Below, piece after piece: positions 54,730 through 64,000 of a stretch of 64,000 bases of DNA (position 1 is the first letter of the stretch; every line of letters begins with the position of its first letter). Source of the stretch: Rhyzopertha dominica (Eukaryota; Arthropoda; Insecta; Coleoptera; Bostrichidae); contig QCXZ01000041.1 in the NCBI GenBank assembly GCA_025024175.1, forward strand, positions 19,215,786 through 19,279,785, read 5' to 3'. The translations under genes and the position numbers were made by a program. Below the pieces are notes generated by a model that worked only from the letters and a program-made list of their open reading frames with translations, was not told the DNA's origin and made no database searches.

Positions 54730-56755
54730 TTTATTTGAGTAAATACAGTGTTGCTACAATTGCCACTTTACGGTTTTTAAATTAAGAAAAAGGTGACAAA
54801 TACCAATCAACGCAATTCTACAGTTGTTCTTTGATATTTAGCAATGGGCGATATAATATTTATTCTAAATTTTGCAGTGTATTTCTGAAGGAAGAAGTTT
54901 GCTAGTAGTTGTATTTGTGTCATATGTTGGGTTAGGTTACATTTTATTAGAAATTTTTGTTTTATTTCTTATACTCTTTTGTTCACAGTAGCAAGACGTT
55001 GTTATAAATATATTCGTTTTGTATTTTAGATAAAACCGCATAATGGGGGTTGGAGCAAATGTCCTAAATAAGTCCTGTTACTTCATAAACAGTGACGGCT
55101 ACTGTAACAAGATTTCTTGTCATATTCTTTTATAATAAACTCGAAATTCAATTTTCAGATAATCACATATTGCGCGGTATTTTTAAAGCAAAATAACATC
55201 AGTTTGAAGTCTCTTTTATCCATTGGAAAATAGTTTTTAAAGAATTGCTTCAGAATATTTTAGTGGATAAACTCAAAACGTTCTTTTATTCTTTATCTCG
55301 GACCATTAATAGTCATCATAATTCACTCCTTCAACCAAAAGTATGTGCTTTCAAATAAATGAGATTGTTTTGTAAGAATTCGAATGTCAACTAAACATTT
55401 GTATTCCTGGTAAGAAAAGCACCAAATCAATAGATTTTTTTTGCAAAAATTGCTGCCAAATCTAAACAAAGCATTTAGCTATCTTTTTGTTCTATATAAA
55501 GTAGAAAACCCTTATGTTGATAAACCCTAATCTAAAATTGGCCTAAGCAAAGCGCTTGTAATTTATGTGTACTTAACTGCCTCATGTACAGCTACTTATA
55601 GACAAGTGGTCTACTGTAAAGTTTCAGAATCNTATGAACTGGTAGATATACAGAAAAGGTTAGTCTTTTCTCTGCCTAAAATGAATTCGTGTTACGTTAC
55701 TTTGTCATAGTATTGCTTGCTCTTGTACAGCAAAAATTGTAGTAACAATATACATAACTTTATTATAACGCTTAGATCGAATGAAAAAACCGAGCATATC
55801 TTCTTAAGAATAAGCATATGTTAAATCTATAATTGTAGTAACTTTTCATTTTCAGTTTTACATATATGTTTGAATTAAGTAATACTGAATCTGAATATTT
55901 TGGCGAGGCTAGTAATTCAGTGACAAACAAATGGTAAAAATATATAGTGAAACCATCACAGAGTATAAAAAACGCAATTGAAAATGTATGTAATATGTAA
56001 TGTAATATTAAGGGGTAGCCTTAAAGAAGAAAGTAATGATTTGCAAGATCCTTAGGTGGTGTGATATCCATTACAAATTTGTTGATAGGGAAAGGGAACG
56101 TCTAAAAAAAAATATGAAAAGCAAAGCATAGAAGATATACGAGTAGTTAGCCGGGTAACACAAGGTAACAAGGGAGTGGTCGATGTCCGAATGCAATCGT
56201 CATATGGATCCAAAACGGAAAGTTGCGAAACTAAGCGTCCTAGGAAAATATGCAAAACGGCTGTTGTAAATAAAGATTGACAATTTTTATCTAAAAGCTG
56301 TGGGATCAAGGTAGTATTAATTACTTAAGTTCCTTACATTGCACAAAAACCTATGAGTTAATGTACCATGCTTAGAGAAGTGTTTCGGTTATTTAATACG
56401 TATTCTTAGCCATACTTCAGCGCTAATACATGCAATCGTACGGTTTTGTATTTAGTGTTGCCCGTGTTGGTTATTTAGTTAATATATTTCCGCGTGATAT
56501 GCTGACAAAAAAAATAATATCGTGAGTAACAGAACCCGACCCAATAATCCTGATAGACTAGAAGTAACAGCAAGAAAGGTCATTAATTCACGTTATAACA
56601 TATCAAACTAAAATTTGTACAGCAATCATTACTTACTCTCTATAGTTTTAAATTGATGTTACTACGAGTGTTCAATAGAAACACGTTTGATTTGCACATC
56701 TGTCAAAATTCGTTTGCCAGTTGTGAATAAAAATTTTTACTAGAATTAAATACTG
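54730..56755. other. AT-rich non-coding DNA
   Basis: No supportable gene. The frame at 56052-56309 (minus) is unassigned. One ambiguous base (N) is at 55632. Confidence 0.35.
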
Positions 56756-56764
56756 TTTATAGTG

Positions 56765-57130
56765 CCTACAGTTACAGTTACTGTACGATGTATTAATCTT
56801 TGAAACGTCGCGGGAGCATTGGTTAAGCCAAATGACATCCTTCAGAACTGAAGTTGTCCACGACCCGAAACAGAAGCTGCAGTATACCCACGACCGGTAC
56901 CTAAAGCATTTAAAACCTTGGCTACTAGTAACTTATCTAAAGTCAATGAAATTAAAAGAAGTTGATAAGCGTCTTTATTTGTTAGACCATGGGCTCTTAG
57001 ATGATTCGGTAACTAGCTGTTTTAGCGCTTTATTGAACTCTTCATTCATGTAAGATTGTTCTTTTGGTGAGACCAGATGGTTCAGGGGTTTTATTGGTTC
57101 GTGACATTCTAATTCTATTTTAGGTTCAAC
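56765..57130 (-). pseudogene. Ty3/Gypsy reverse-transcriptase relic
   Basis: The minus strand reads IELECHEPIKPLNHLVSPKE (about 57050-57110), then NEEFNKALKQLVTESSKSPW (about 56985-57045), matching the stretch before RT in Gypsy polyproteins (PIKxxxxRxSP, EPSKSPWSSP). After a diverged region FIDFR recalls the CxDYR block. GQLQF and MSFGLTNAPATFQRLIHR follow (about 56780-56850), the hallmark MPFGLxNAPATFQRLM block. The YxDD block is absent. Stops and frameshifts disable it. No LTR is attached, and its relation to the solo-LTR-like repeats cannot be judged. Confidence 0.75.
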
Positions 57131-57139
57131 CGCGTTTGT

Positions 57140-57610
57140 GCATCCGAAAAAATTACAATTATATCATGTTGTGAGAGCAAACCATAAAATTTAAAAGAAC
57201 ACGTTGCACGTTTGCTAAGAGAAAACAATTGTCGGAATTTATGGAATTAAGTATCCGTCACTTTCTGTTAGAAAACCGCTGGCGGTAACTCGCGACAGAC
57301 AAGCATGTTATAAACTTCAGTTTGTTCCGAGTAATTTAGCGATATATCTGCATGCCACACACCGCTAAACGGTTGCATAAGAATCACGCTGCGCCTTTTT
57401 CCCATTCCTCGACCTTTTCTAATGCGTTAGAAAATTCATTTACGTGCCGGGTTTATCTGGACAGGTGCATGAGAAAGCCGGACGAGGCGCATACGGTGCA
57501 GTATATCGAATTATGCAACCGGCTGTCAGTGGCGTGCCCACACAGGGTCGAATATTACATGAGAATTATAACTGCATTTTTTCACAGCTCTGTTAGTTTT
57601 TGACAACAAG
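57140..57610. promoter_or_regulatory. candidate conserved non-coding element
   Basis: A GC-raised island (strongest 57240-57560) with an 83-codon plus frame (57352-57603) lacking any known domain. It contains GGACAGGTGCATG (E-box-like) and several GGCGG words. Confidence 0.3.
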
Positions 57611-57619
57611 AACGAGTCA

Positions 57620-58870
57620 CGTCGATTTTGGATTTAATTTAACTGAATTAGTAGCAGTACAGGTAGTAAACTTGTGGCAGTAGCTCAGTTTAGCCACATT
57701 TGTCCATTTATTGTTACAAAATTTAGGATATTATTGTGAATTAATTGCTGCAAAATTTAATCTGTTAGACAGCTTTACTGGCTAGAGGAATTGCAAAATC
57801 GAACTTGTTTTTTCTGTTATGCCCCATTGGCCTCTACCTACGCTACTGACATGTTCCTTTGCCAACGTCAGACGCGGCAGTAAACATTTATCAAGCCACA
57901 TTGAAATAATTATTATAGTTCGTTATACATCTCTGTAATTAGTATGGAATGGCCGTTGTACAATGAGTTTAACTAGAGATAAATCGACAGCGGTGACGTT
58001 CGGTTAAAAGCCGCAGTTGACACTAGGTCCTTTCTTCTGCATTTATTGCGCATATCGGAGGTTGTGCGTGCGTTATGATCGGCGCCTTTGAATTAAACCT
58101 GACGTTTATGACTTGGATGCATAAAATAAGTTTCTTGCACATGCAGGTGTATCAATAGGGCATCCTTTATGCGAACGATGAAAGCCGCACATAGGAGCCA
58201 ACAATGTACTGCATTCTGATAAGTATAAATGTTTGTGCCATCTAAATGCATGTCTACCACACGTACCTTATGTGGCAAACAGTAGTTCTCTTGGATCTTA
58301 AAGATCGTATGACTGGATAATTCGTTCGAAAACACTTCTGTGTGCGACTTTTAGGATTTTCTTGCGCACCAAATCAAAACTTTATTTACTGTTACTAAAT
58401 TTCTTAAACGAGCTGAATTGAAAGAACTGTAATAAACCTTTTGTATTTACTAAAATGAAAGGCTAGTATAAATTTATGTAATTTATATCAGGATTTACGT
58501 ATTTAAGCTAGTAACAACAGTTTTATGAAGTTTGGTATTCTCACATAACCACGCCAACACCACAAAATCGGTAACCAAACGATTTTTTCAACAACTTACC
58601 AAAAATAGACATTGAACCAAAAAAAATTAATGATTAAATGCTTTTTTAACATATTCTGTCAAAATGTTCGTGGAGTCAAAATTAAATTAGACATTTTTTA
58701 CATTAACCTTCAAATCTTAATTTTTGATTACGACATAATTGTACTCACGTAAACCTGTTTAAGTTATTGGTGACTACAAACACAGATTTGATATCAAGTT
58801 TAATCTTAATAGACTTGACGCTATGGACTGTATTATTTATGGCTTAAATCATATCTTACCAACAGAAATC
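57620..58870. other. AT-rich DNA with a regulatory-like block
   Basis: A GC-raised block with mixed motifs lies at about 57780-58090. The remainder, including the minus frame at 58093-58335, shows nothing recognisable. Confidence 0.3.
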
Positions 58871-58879
58871 AAACTATTA

Positions 58880-59256
58880 ACTTAAATGGTTATAAACGAT
58901 ATATTTTTCTTAAAACTCAAAATTATCACTCAGTTGAATTACAGGAAGGTTTTAACCCAGTTCTTAGACAACCAGCCATTAACCACAACAAATTTATTTC
59001 GTGTTACACAGGAATTGTCTTTGATTCTGACATGAAAATTAAATCTCGTATTTACATAGTCATTAGAAAAGCTTATAAGACACTAAGTTTTGTTAAACGA
59101 CTATGTAAGGATTTTACCAATGTATTTCCAGTGTATACTGATTTCCATTGCGCATATTATAGCCACAATATAGCTATCCATAGAATTGCGCGAGATTTAA
59201 TTGGATTAGCTCCAGAGATTGATATATTTAACTGCAATCTTCGTATAGGTACTTAA
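58880..59256 (+). pseudogene. LINE RT C-terminal relic
   Basis: The plus frame reads GIVFDSDMKIKSRIYIVIRK (from about 59011), then AYKTLSFVKRLCKDFTNVF, then HNIAIHRIARDL. These match the KDLGVxFDSxLxFxxHI, KAxxxLGFxKRxCxDF and IxRIExxQ blocks that follow the RT catalytic core in CR1/Jockey-like LINEs, in order and at proper spacing. The catalytic part is missing or unreadable upstream. The frame ends in a stop soon after. The relic lies opposite in orientation to the one at 34790-35390. Confidence 0.7.
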
Positions 59257-59264
59257 ACAATTCT

Positions 59265-59590
59265 TAAATGTTAATATTTAGGTGAATATACCTACTGCCC
59301 TATTTAAAAGCTTTCTGCACGAAGAGAAATTTATTTTTAATTTTAATGTGTACTATTACATTATTGTGTCCTGTAATAGAGCTCCCCTTTTTTGGTAAAA
59401 AAAAGTTACTACTATAAATAACTCTCTGTTTGGTACAGATTAGTCTTATCGGTTAGTGTTTCATTATTTAGTATGACAGCGATCAATAATCAAGACCCAG
59501 CTGTGTTTTTTTGCTTCCGGTGAGTCTGAAGATTATGTAGTAAGTAAGTGATTATTATAAATTGCAATTGATCAGGAATTGCCTTGAAAA
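59265..59590. other. AT-rich non-coding DNA
   Basis: Nothing recognised. Confidence 0.4.
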
Positions 59591-59599
59591 GCAGGCAGA

Positions 59600-60350
59600 T
59601 CGGAAACAAACTTCTAAAGTCGCATAGATTATTTTCCGATAATAATTGCGAAGGTAGTTTTGCATCTGAATATAGGTGCCTGAGGAATGATAGGTTGTTC
59701 TAATCCGAACAGCAACAATTTGACGATAATAACAGTAATGCTGCCTCGGCTAGCGTTACCCGGAGGACTCTGGTATAACAGGATTAAATAATTGCCGCAT
59801 TTTACTTGCACTAGTAAATATGATTTCGCATATGAATAATCCGATCGGAGTAAGTCAAACTCCCGTAATGTATAATTCGTATGCGTACTCGTCGTGATTA
59901 CAGTTTACTATTATTACTTGTGAGTTTTGTATCGCTGGCGAGGCAAATGCATTTTTTCTCGGGCCGCGAGGCGCTTGCCTCATTTCTAAATTACAACTCT
60001 CCACTGGCGTTGGTCGGTAACAAAAAGTGTGGTGAAATCATAAATTGATAAAATAACTGATAATTATCCCTGAGTGTTCCCACTCATCCCAATTAGTGGC
60101 CTCTAATGCTGCTGAATCATCATCTTGGTCTGCAATCAGCGGGAGACGGCAGAGCAGAAGCCCAACAACGTAAGCACATGTGTGCTGAGGGAAGGCCAAT
60201 TTTTACATTTGGGCTAATTGTTCCACCAGCGCAAGTGAACGACTGCTTTGTTCTCGTTCTGGGAACGGCCGCTGAACAAGCCTGAAAGTGGAATGGAAAT
60301 GGAATTCCATTTTTACGCTGCATTATAATAATGCTGGCTAACTAGGGGAA
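59600..60350. promoter_or_regulatory. candidate conserved non-coding element
   Basis: A long GC-raised island. Around 60290-60312 are repeated GGAATG/GGAAATGG and a GGAATTCC palindrome, of TEAD- and Rel-like form. At about 59960 GAGGCGCTTGCCTC makes a small dyad. Frames on the minus strand (59629-59811, 60120-60323) match no family. Confidence 0.35.
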
Positions 60351-60359
60351 TTAGGTGGG

Positions 60360-61125
60360 TTGGGGCATTAAGTCGGTGCACTGATGATTGTCGAAACTTA
60401 ACTACATTAAAAGGATACAAACTGCTGGGATCAGAGTACCTTTTTAACTACGTTTCTTGAATCATTTCACACCTATAGCTATTCTCAAAACCCACGGTCA
60501 TTGTGTGTTGTCCTTGATAAAATTTGCAGTTAATGGTAAAGTTCCCGTACTCAAAGAAGGTGGGAATTTGTTAGATTAAAGAGGAAATTATTATTTTCTA
60601 CAGGCAATTATATTCTTATCTCAATTTTGTGTTTAAATAAATCTTACATTTATCGATATAGTGGATTTCTTCAGATAATTCGCAATAAAAATCGTTCATT
60701 ATTCCTTCGACTGTAACAAGGGCACTATAAATATAATAAATTAGACAAACAGCTGATCTAGGTAACATATTTCTTATTGCTTGTTACTTTATAGGTTCGT
60801 GGAAAATTAACAAGATAAGTTCACTTGCGCCTATTTAGTGTCAGTCACCGGATCTAGGTACACTTCTCTTAAGTATTGACCACTATTCATCTAGCTCTTA
60901 GTGGGTACAAACAGTTTTATGCATTTATTTAAATGCATGATTTAGGTAGGTACTAATATGTGACATAAATGAATGTGTTGGTATAAAATTAAACTGTAAA
61001 ATAAATAAAAATAAACCCTTTCACTGGATTTGTTTATTAGCTAAATCATCTAGAATACTTTCATTATATGTTATGTGTTCATTATTTTGCCTCTCTATAT
61101 ACAAGAGTTAGAATTTAGTTTTTTT
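60360..61125. other. AT-rich non-coding DNA
   Basis: Nothing recognised. Confidence 0.4.
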
Positions 61126-61129
61126 CAGA

Positions 61130-61600
61130 AAATATTATACTAGAACAGCTTGTGGCCAGAGTACAAAACGCGACACTATGAGCTATAACCAAATTCAGGT
61201 AAACGTTGCACTGAGACAGGTTCCTGAAAATGTATAGATGGAGTAATATATGCTGATTTAGTTTTTTTCTGCGGTCTTGTTAAGAGAAAACGTTACTGTC
61301 AAAATGTTCACACTTCTGAACCAAATTGTCATTTAGGTAATTAGAATAATGTTGCCCAAGAGAGTGAGCTTTTTCTGTGATCTCAATATAAACTGAAATT
61401 TTTGTTTTATATAGGTTATAGGCATCACGCCTTCGCTCTAATTGCGCTCTTAACCTATCAAGAATGACCAAAAATGTGTTTACTCAATTTTAGTTTCGTC
61501 ATTTGATGTAGGTATCGTCTGCACACTTTTTTCTCTTAAGTTGCTTTTTGCTCTTAAATTTCGACTGCACTTTTTTTGAAATAATCAAAGTTTTCTCGCT
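61130..61600 (-). pseudogene. hAT / ZMYM1-like transposase fragment
   Basis: The minus strand reads KSKKQLKRKKCADDTYI, then VNTFLVILDRLRAQLERRRD (about 61425-61485), then AYNLYKTKISVYIEI and HYSNYLNDNLVQKCEHF. This follows the pattern near the C-terminus of zinc-finger-MYM-1-like hAT derivatives (FxVIxDxLxxELxRRxxAY, then a YxxDLxxxFxxExxxF stretch). LLHLYIFRNLSQCN further on may be the start of the dimerisation part. It contains stops, and the catalytic residues are not in view. Assignment to the family is by memory of the pattern. Confidence 0.5.
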
Positions 61601-61609
61601 CTGCCACCA

Positions 61610-63175
61610 TAAATCCAAGATCCATCATAAGGTATCGTTAGCACATCTGCAGATGAACTCTGATTTTGAAATTGAAATTATTTATCTATCCATAAGTGAC
61701 TTCTCCAGGCGCTTGTCAAACTGAGCAAACGTTCTCAAAAATCTGCGGCGCCTAAGAAAAAATTGGCGTACGCAACACCAACAATCACTTTAAATTTGCA
61801 TGGAAAATTTTTGTTCTGCTATTGTTCATTTCTATCTTGCATCCTTTCTATCACAATAAACTTCTGCTAGCATTTGTTTTAAATAAAACTGCGCAACTCT
61901 TCTTAAAAACATCGCCATATTTACAGGTCGACAACTTTCTGACTATTTGCTGGTCTATAGTGTATTTATTCTACGATAATTTTTTTAGTCAACAGTTTTC
62001 AGCGGTTTTGTGTTAACCATTCATTGCAAAATATTTAAATTATATAATTAAAGTTTACTTTTAGTCTTATTGTAAAAATCTGAATAGCCAAAAAAGTATA
62101 AAAAAACTTAAGTTTAGGGTAGATCACAGAAACATAATCATTTTTAGCACCGTGTATGTATTTGATTTTGAATTTAGCATATATAACTTTCCCCAAAATT
62201 AACAGATGCTTCTGTTGCTAAAACTTAATTAACGGTTTTCAGTTATTCTAGTTTTGTTTTTGAAATGAACATAAAAGTTACGGGTAGATAACCCATGTAA
62301 AATCTGAAAGTTGCGATTATTTGATATTCCAATAAAATTCTCCGTAATAATTATATCATATTTAAAAGATGTTTAGGTGTTAAAAAATCGAACGTTACTG
62401 CTAGCTTCTTTACATTGATACACAAATAAGCACCGTTTTCTGTATAAGAAATATATTTTTGTCGTTAGAACATCCCTTAGGAAAAGGTACCTAACTTGTT
62501 TCTTTTTTGATGATTTAGATGGTCTACTTTCATTCATGTTATATCCAGCGGTTGTCTGAACAATGATTCTGTTTCCTACTGTCTCCTTAAATAATAGAAA
62601 AAAATTATTTAATTCATATCAGTTCATTACTGTTCTATGTACTTACCTGCTTACAGCAAAATCCTTGTTCGCCGATAGGACAAATTGAGAATGTATCCTT
62701 CCCCAATGTTGTTACCCAACAAACCTCTTTTGCTTTTAATTTCACGAAACTTCAACCTTTGATGACAAATGTACCACTAAACCCACTACAAGAACGTACC
62801 TTCCACACTATTCTGGATTATGGTGCACAATATCTTGAGCAAGGTAGTAGACTCAAAACAATTTTTAAAGTGTTTTACAGGCTTCGAGTATAACCCAGAA
62901 TTGAAAATTTGCTTATTTCTGCTGTTGTGTATGGCAGATTTGACTTTACGGCGTAGGTACTCGGTTCTTTAAAAGAATGGTACGTTTTTTTATATAATAT
63001 TGACAACAGTTTAACTTTTAAAAATCGAAACCACAGTTAACTTAATTTAAAAAATATATGTGTAGCTATTTATGCTATTTTTTTCTGGTTAGCAATAAAG
63101 CAATTAAACATTTTTTTAATTAAGTTTTGTAAAAAATAACAACAGATACAAATTAATAAAAAAATAAAGTTATAG
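61610..63175. other. AT-rich non-coding DNA
   Basis: No supportable gene. A donor-like GCAG/GTAAGT on the minus strand (complement at 62640-62650) has a poor pyrimidine tract upstream. Confidence 0.35.
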
Positions 63176-63182
63176 TGACACA

Positions 63183-63208
63183 CACATTTCGGTCACCCTG
63201 TACATAAG
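63183..63208 (-). mobile_element. possible DNA-transposon terminus
   Basis: The minus strand starts TGTACAGGGTGACCGAAATG, which has the TACAGGGTG form of many insect DNA-transposon ends. No partner was found. Confidence 0.3.
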
Positions 63209-63214
63209 TAGATA

Positions 63215-63535
63215 CTCGCTTTTAGTGCATCCTAAGGACCTTGTATCTCAATATTATTAATAGCAAATATCTAACATTAAAGTCATACCAGGATTGTTAA
63301 ATTCTTGAATCTATTCATTCGAAATTTGCATACCGATAAGTATTCTACAAATGTACGAGTCAAATCAGGAAATTTCAATAGTCGATCAAGATGGTAACCT
63401 GGATATGGTCCCGAAAAAAAAAACTGCTAGTTTAAAAAAAAAACGATGTGATAATTAACTACAGTAAATATACTCGACTATTGCAGCGATAATTTAGTTT
63501 AGCGGTACCAGCGCAGGAGAATGCAAAAAAGTGAA
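63215..63535. other. AT-rich non-coding DNA
   Basis: Nothing recognised. Confidence 0.4.
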
Positions 63536-63539
63536 ACTT

Positions 63540-64000
63540 TAATTTATTATCCGGCGATATACTTCAGGTTTTAATAATTAATCGGTCTATTAAGACGGGT
63601 CTAATTGAACTACGAGCTAATCCGCATGCAGCAATTCATTATGAAAATGTGTGTTTACCGTCGAGTTCGCGATTTTATCTGCAAATGTGACATAGATATC
63701 ATTTTCTGTAGAGCGGCCATCTGCGCGCGCGTACCTGCCTTCACTCAAATCGTTCTAATCGCAGTCGCTGTGGCATATTTACTTTATTGAGAATGAGTCA
63801 ACAAATACTACAGGTAGTCTGCACGGGAGTTCGTGTAGATATAATTGGCCGAGCAAAAAGACCCTTCGAACACCGCGCCACGGTAACAATTGCCACTTTT
63901 ATGCTGCATGTCTATGTAAAAAGGCCCGGTATTCATCTTTACGTAACACGGCTTATAAATATCCGTGTAAGCCGGCATTAAACAAAAGGCATATTTCATA
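63540..64000. promoter_or_regulatory. candidate conserved element at right edge
   Basis: A GC-raised island running to the window end, with homeodomain-type cores (TAATAATTAATCGG, GTCTAATTGAAC) and a CpG run GCGCGCGCG near 63724. Overlapping frames on both strands match no family. Confidence 0.3.

Noticed and set aside
59470..59490. GACAGCGATC, a 10-nt match to the hairpin element arm
   Set aside because: No leader or second arm nearby. A 10-nt match is not enough.
62630..62660. Minus-strand CAG/GTAAGT, a possible second zero-length splice site
   Set aside because: The preceding bases (TTTTGCTGTAAG) are a poor pyrimidine tract and there is no branch-like word, so it is not put on a par with 6377.
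1..64000. CRISPR arrays, rRNA, bacterial operons or insertion sequences
   Set aside because: No regularly spaced repeats, no rRNA-like sequence and no long frames. The window is eukaryotic in character.

Overview
No complete protein-coding gene is visible in this window. It reads as AT-rich animal DNA, probably insect. The base is roughly two-thirds A+T with short tandem A/T tracts. It carries decayed copies of transposon families that are common in arthropods and canonical metazoan splice-site sequences, and it shows no bacterial-style operons or ribosome sites. The species cannot be named from what is here. The most likely setting is a very long intron or an intergenic desert. Two short plus-strand segments (6377-6417 and 49463-49506) look like micro-exons or recursive-splicing points, which would fit the inside of a giant plus-strand gene. 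A third exon-like segment (18922-19151) lies on the minus strand.

Three layers are superimposed. (1) A graveyard of broken transposable elements was recognised by reading frames across stops and frameshifts. It holds non-LTR retrotransposon (LINE) fragments near 9.1-9.4, 21.5-22.4, 34.8-35.4, 38.0-38.15, 47.3-47.4 and 58.9-59.3 kb. It also holds three relics of one Tc1/mariner-like DDE transposase family (35.7, 40.4 and 46.5 kb), a pogo/Tigger-like transposase (29.6-30.4 kb), a Ty3/Gypsy reverse transcriptase (56.8-57.1 kb), a hAT/ZMYM1-like fragment (61.1-61.6 kb) and a THAP-like scrap (43.4 kb). (2) Small non-autonomous repeats include a MITE pair with matching terminal inverted repeats (7.6 and 19.5 kb) and a tRNA-like pseudogene with intact pol III boxes (25.4 kb). 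They also include a SINE-like unit (49.2 kb), two solo-LTR-like repeats carrying perfect heat-shock elements and TATA boxes (42.1-42.5 and 50.6-51.0 kb), and an unusual hairpin element flanked by long direct repeats with a collapsed second copy (15.7 and 17.9 kb). (3) GC-enriched islands of 200-700 bp are scattered through the AT-rich base. They are rich in homeodomain-type, octamer and other transcription-factor motifs and look like conserved non-coding elements or enhancers. Two of them (20.73-20.84 and 26.37-26.49 kb) are recognisable paralogues of one another that share POU octamers.

The elements do not form a pathway. If the splice-like signals are real, the regulatory islands and repeats would sit inside a long intron. 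If not, this is a regulatory desert. All family calls are by eye; none was checked by database search.
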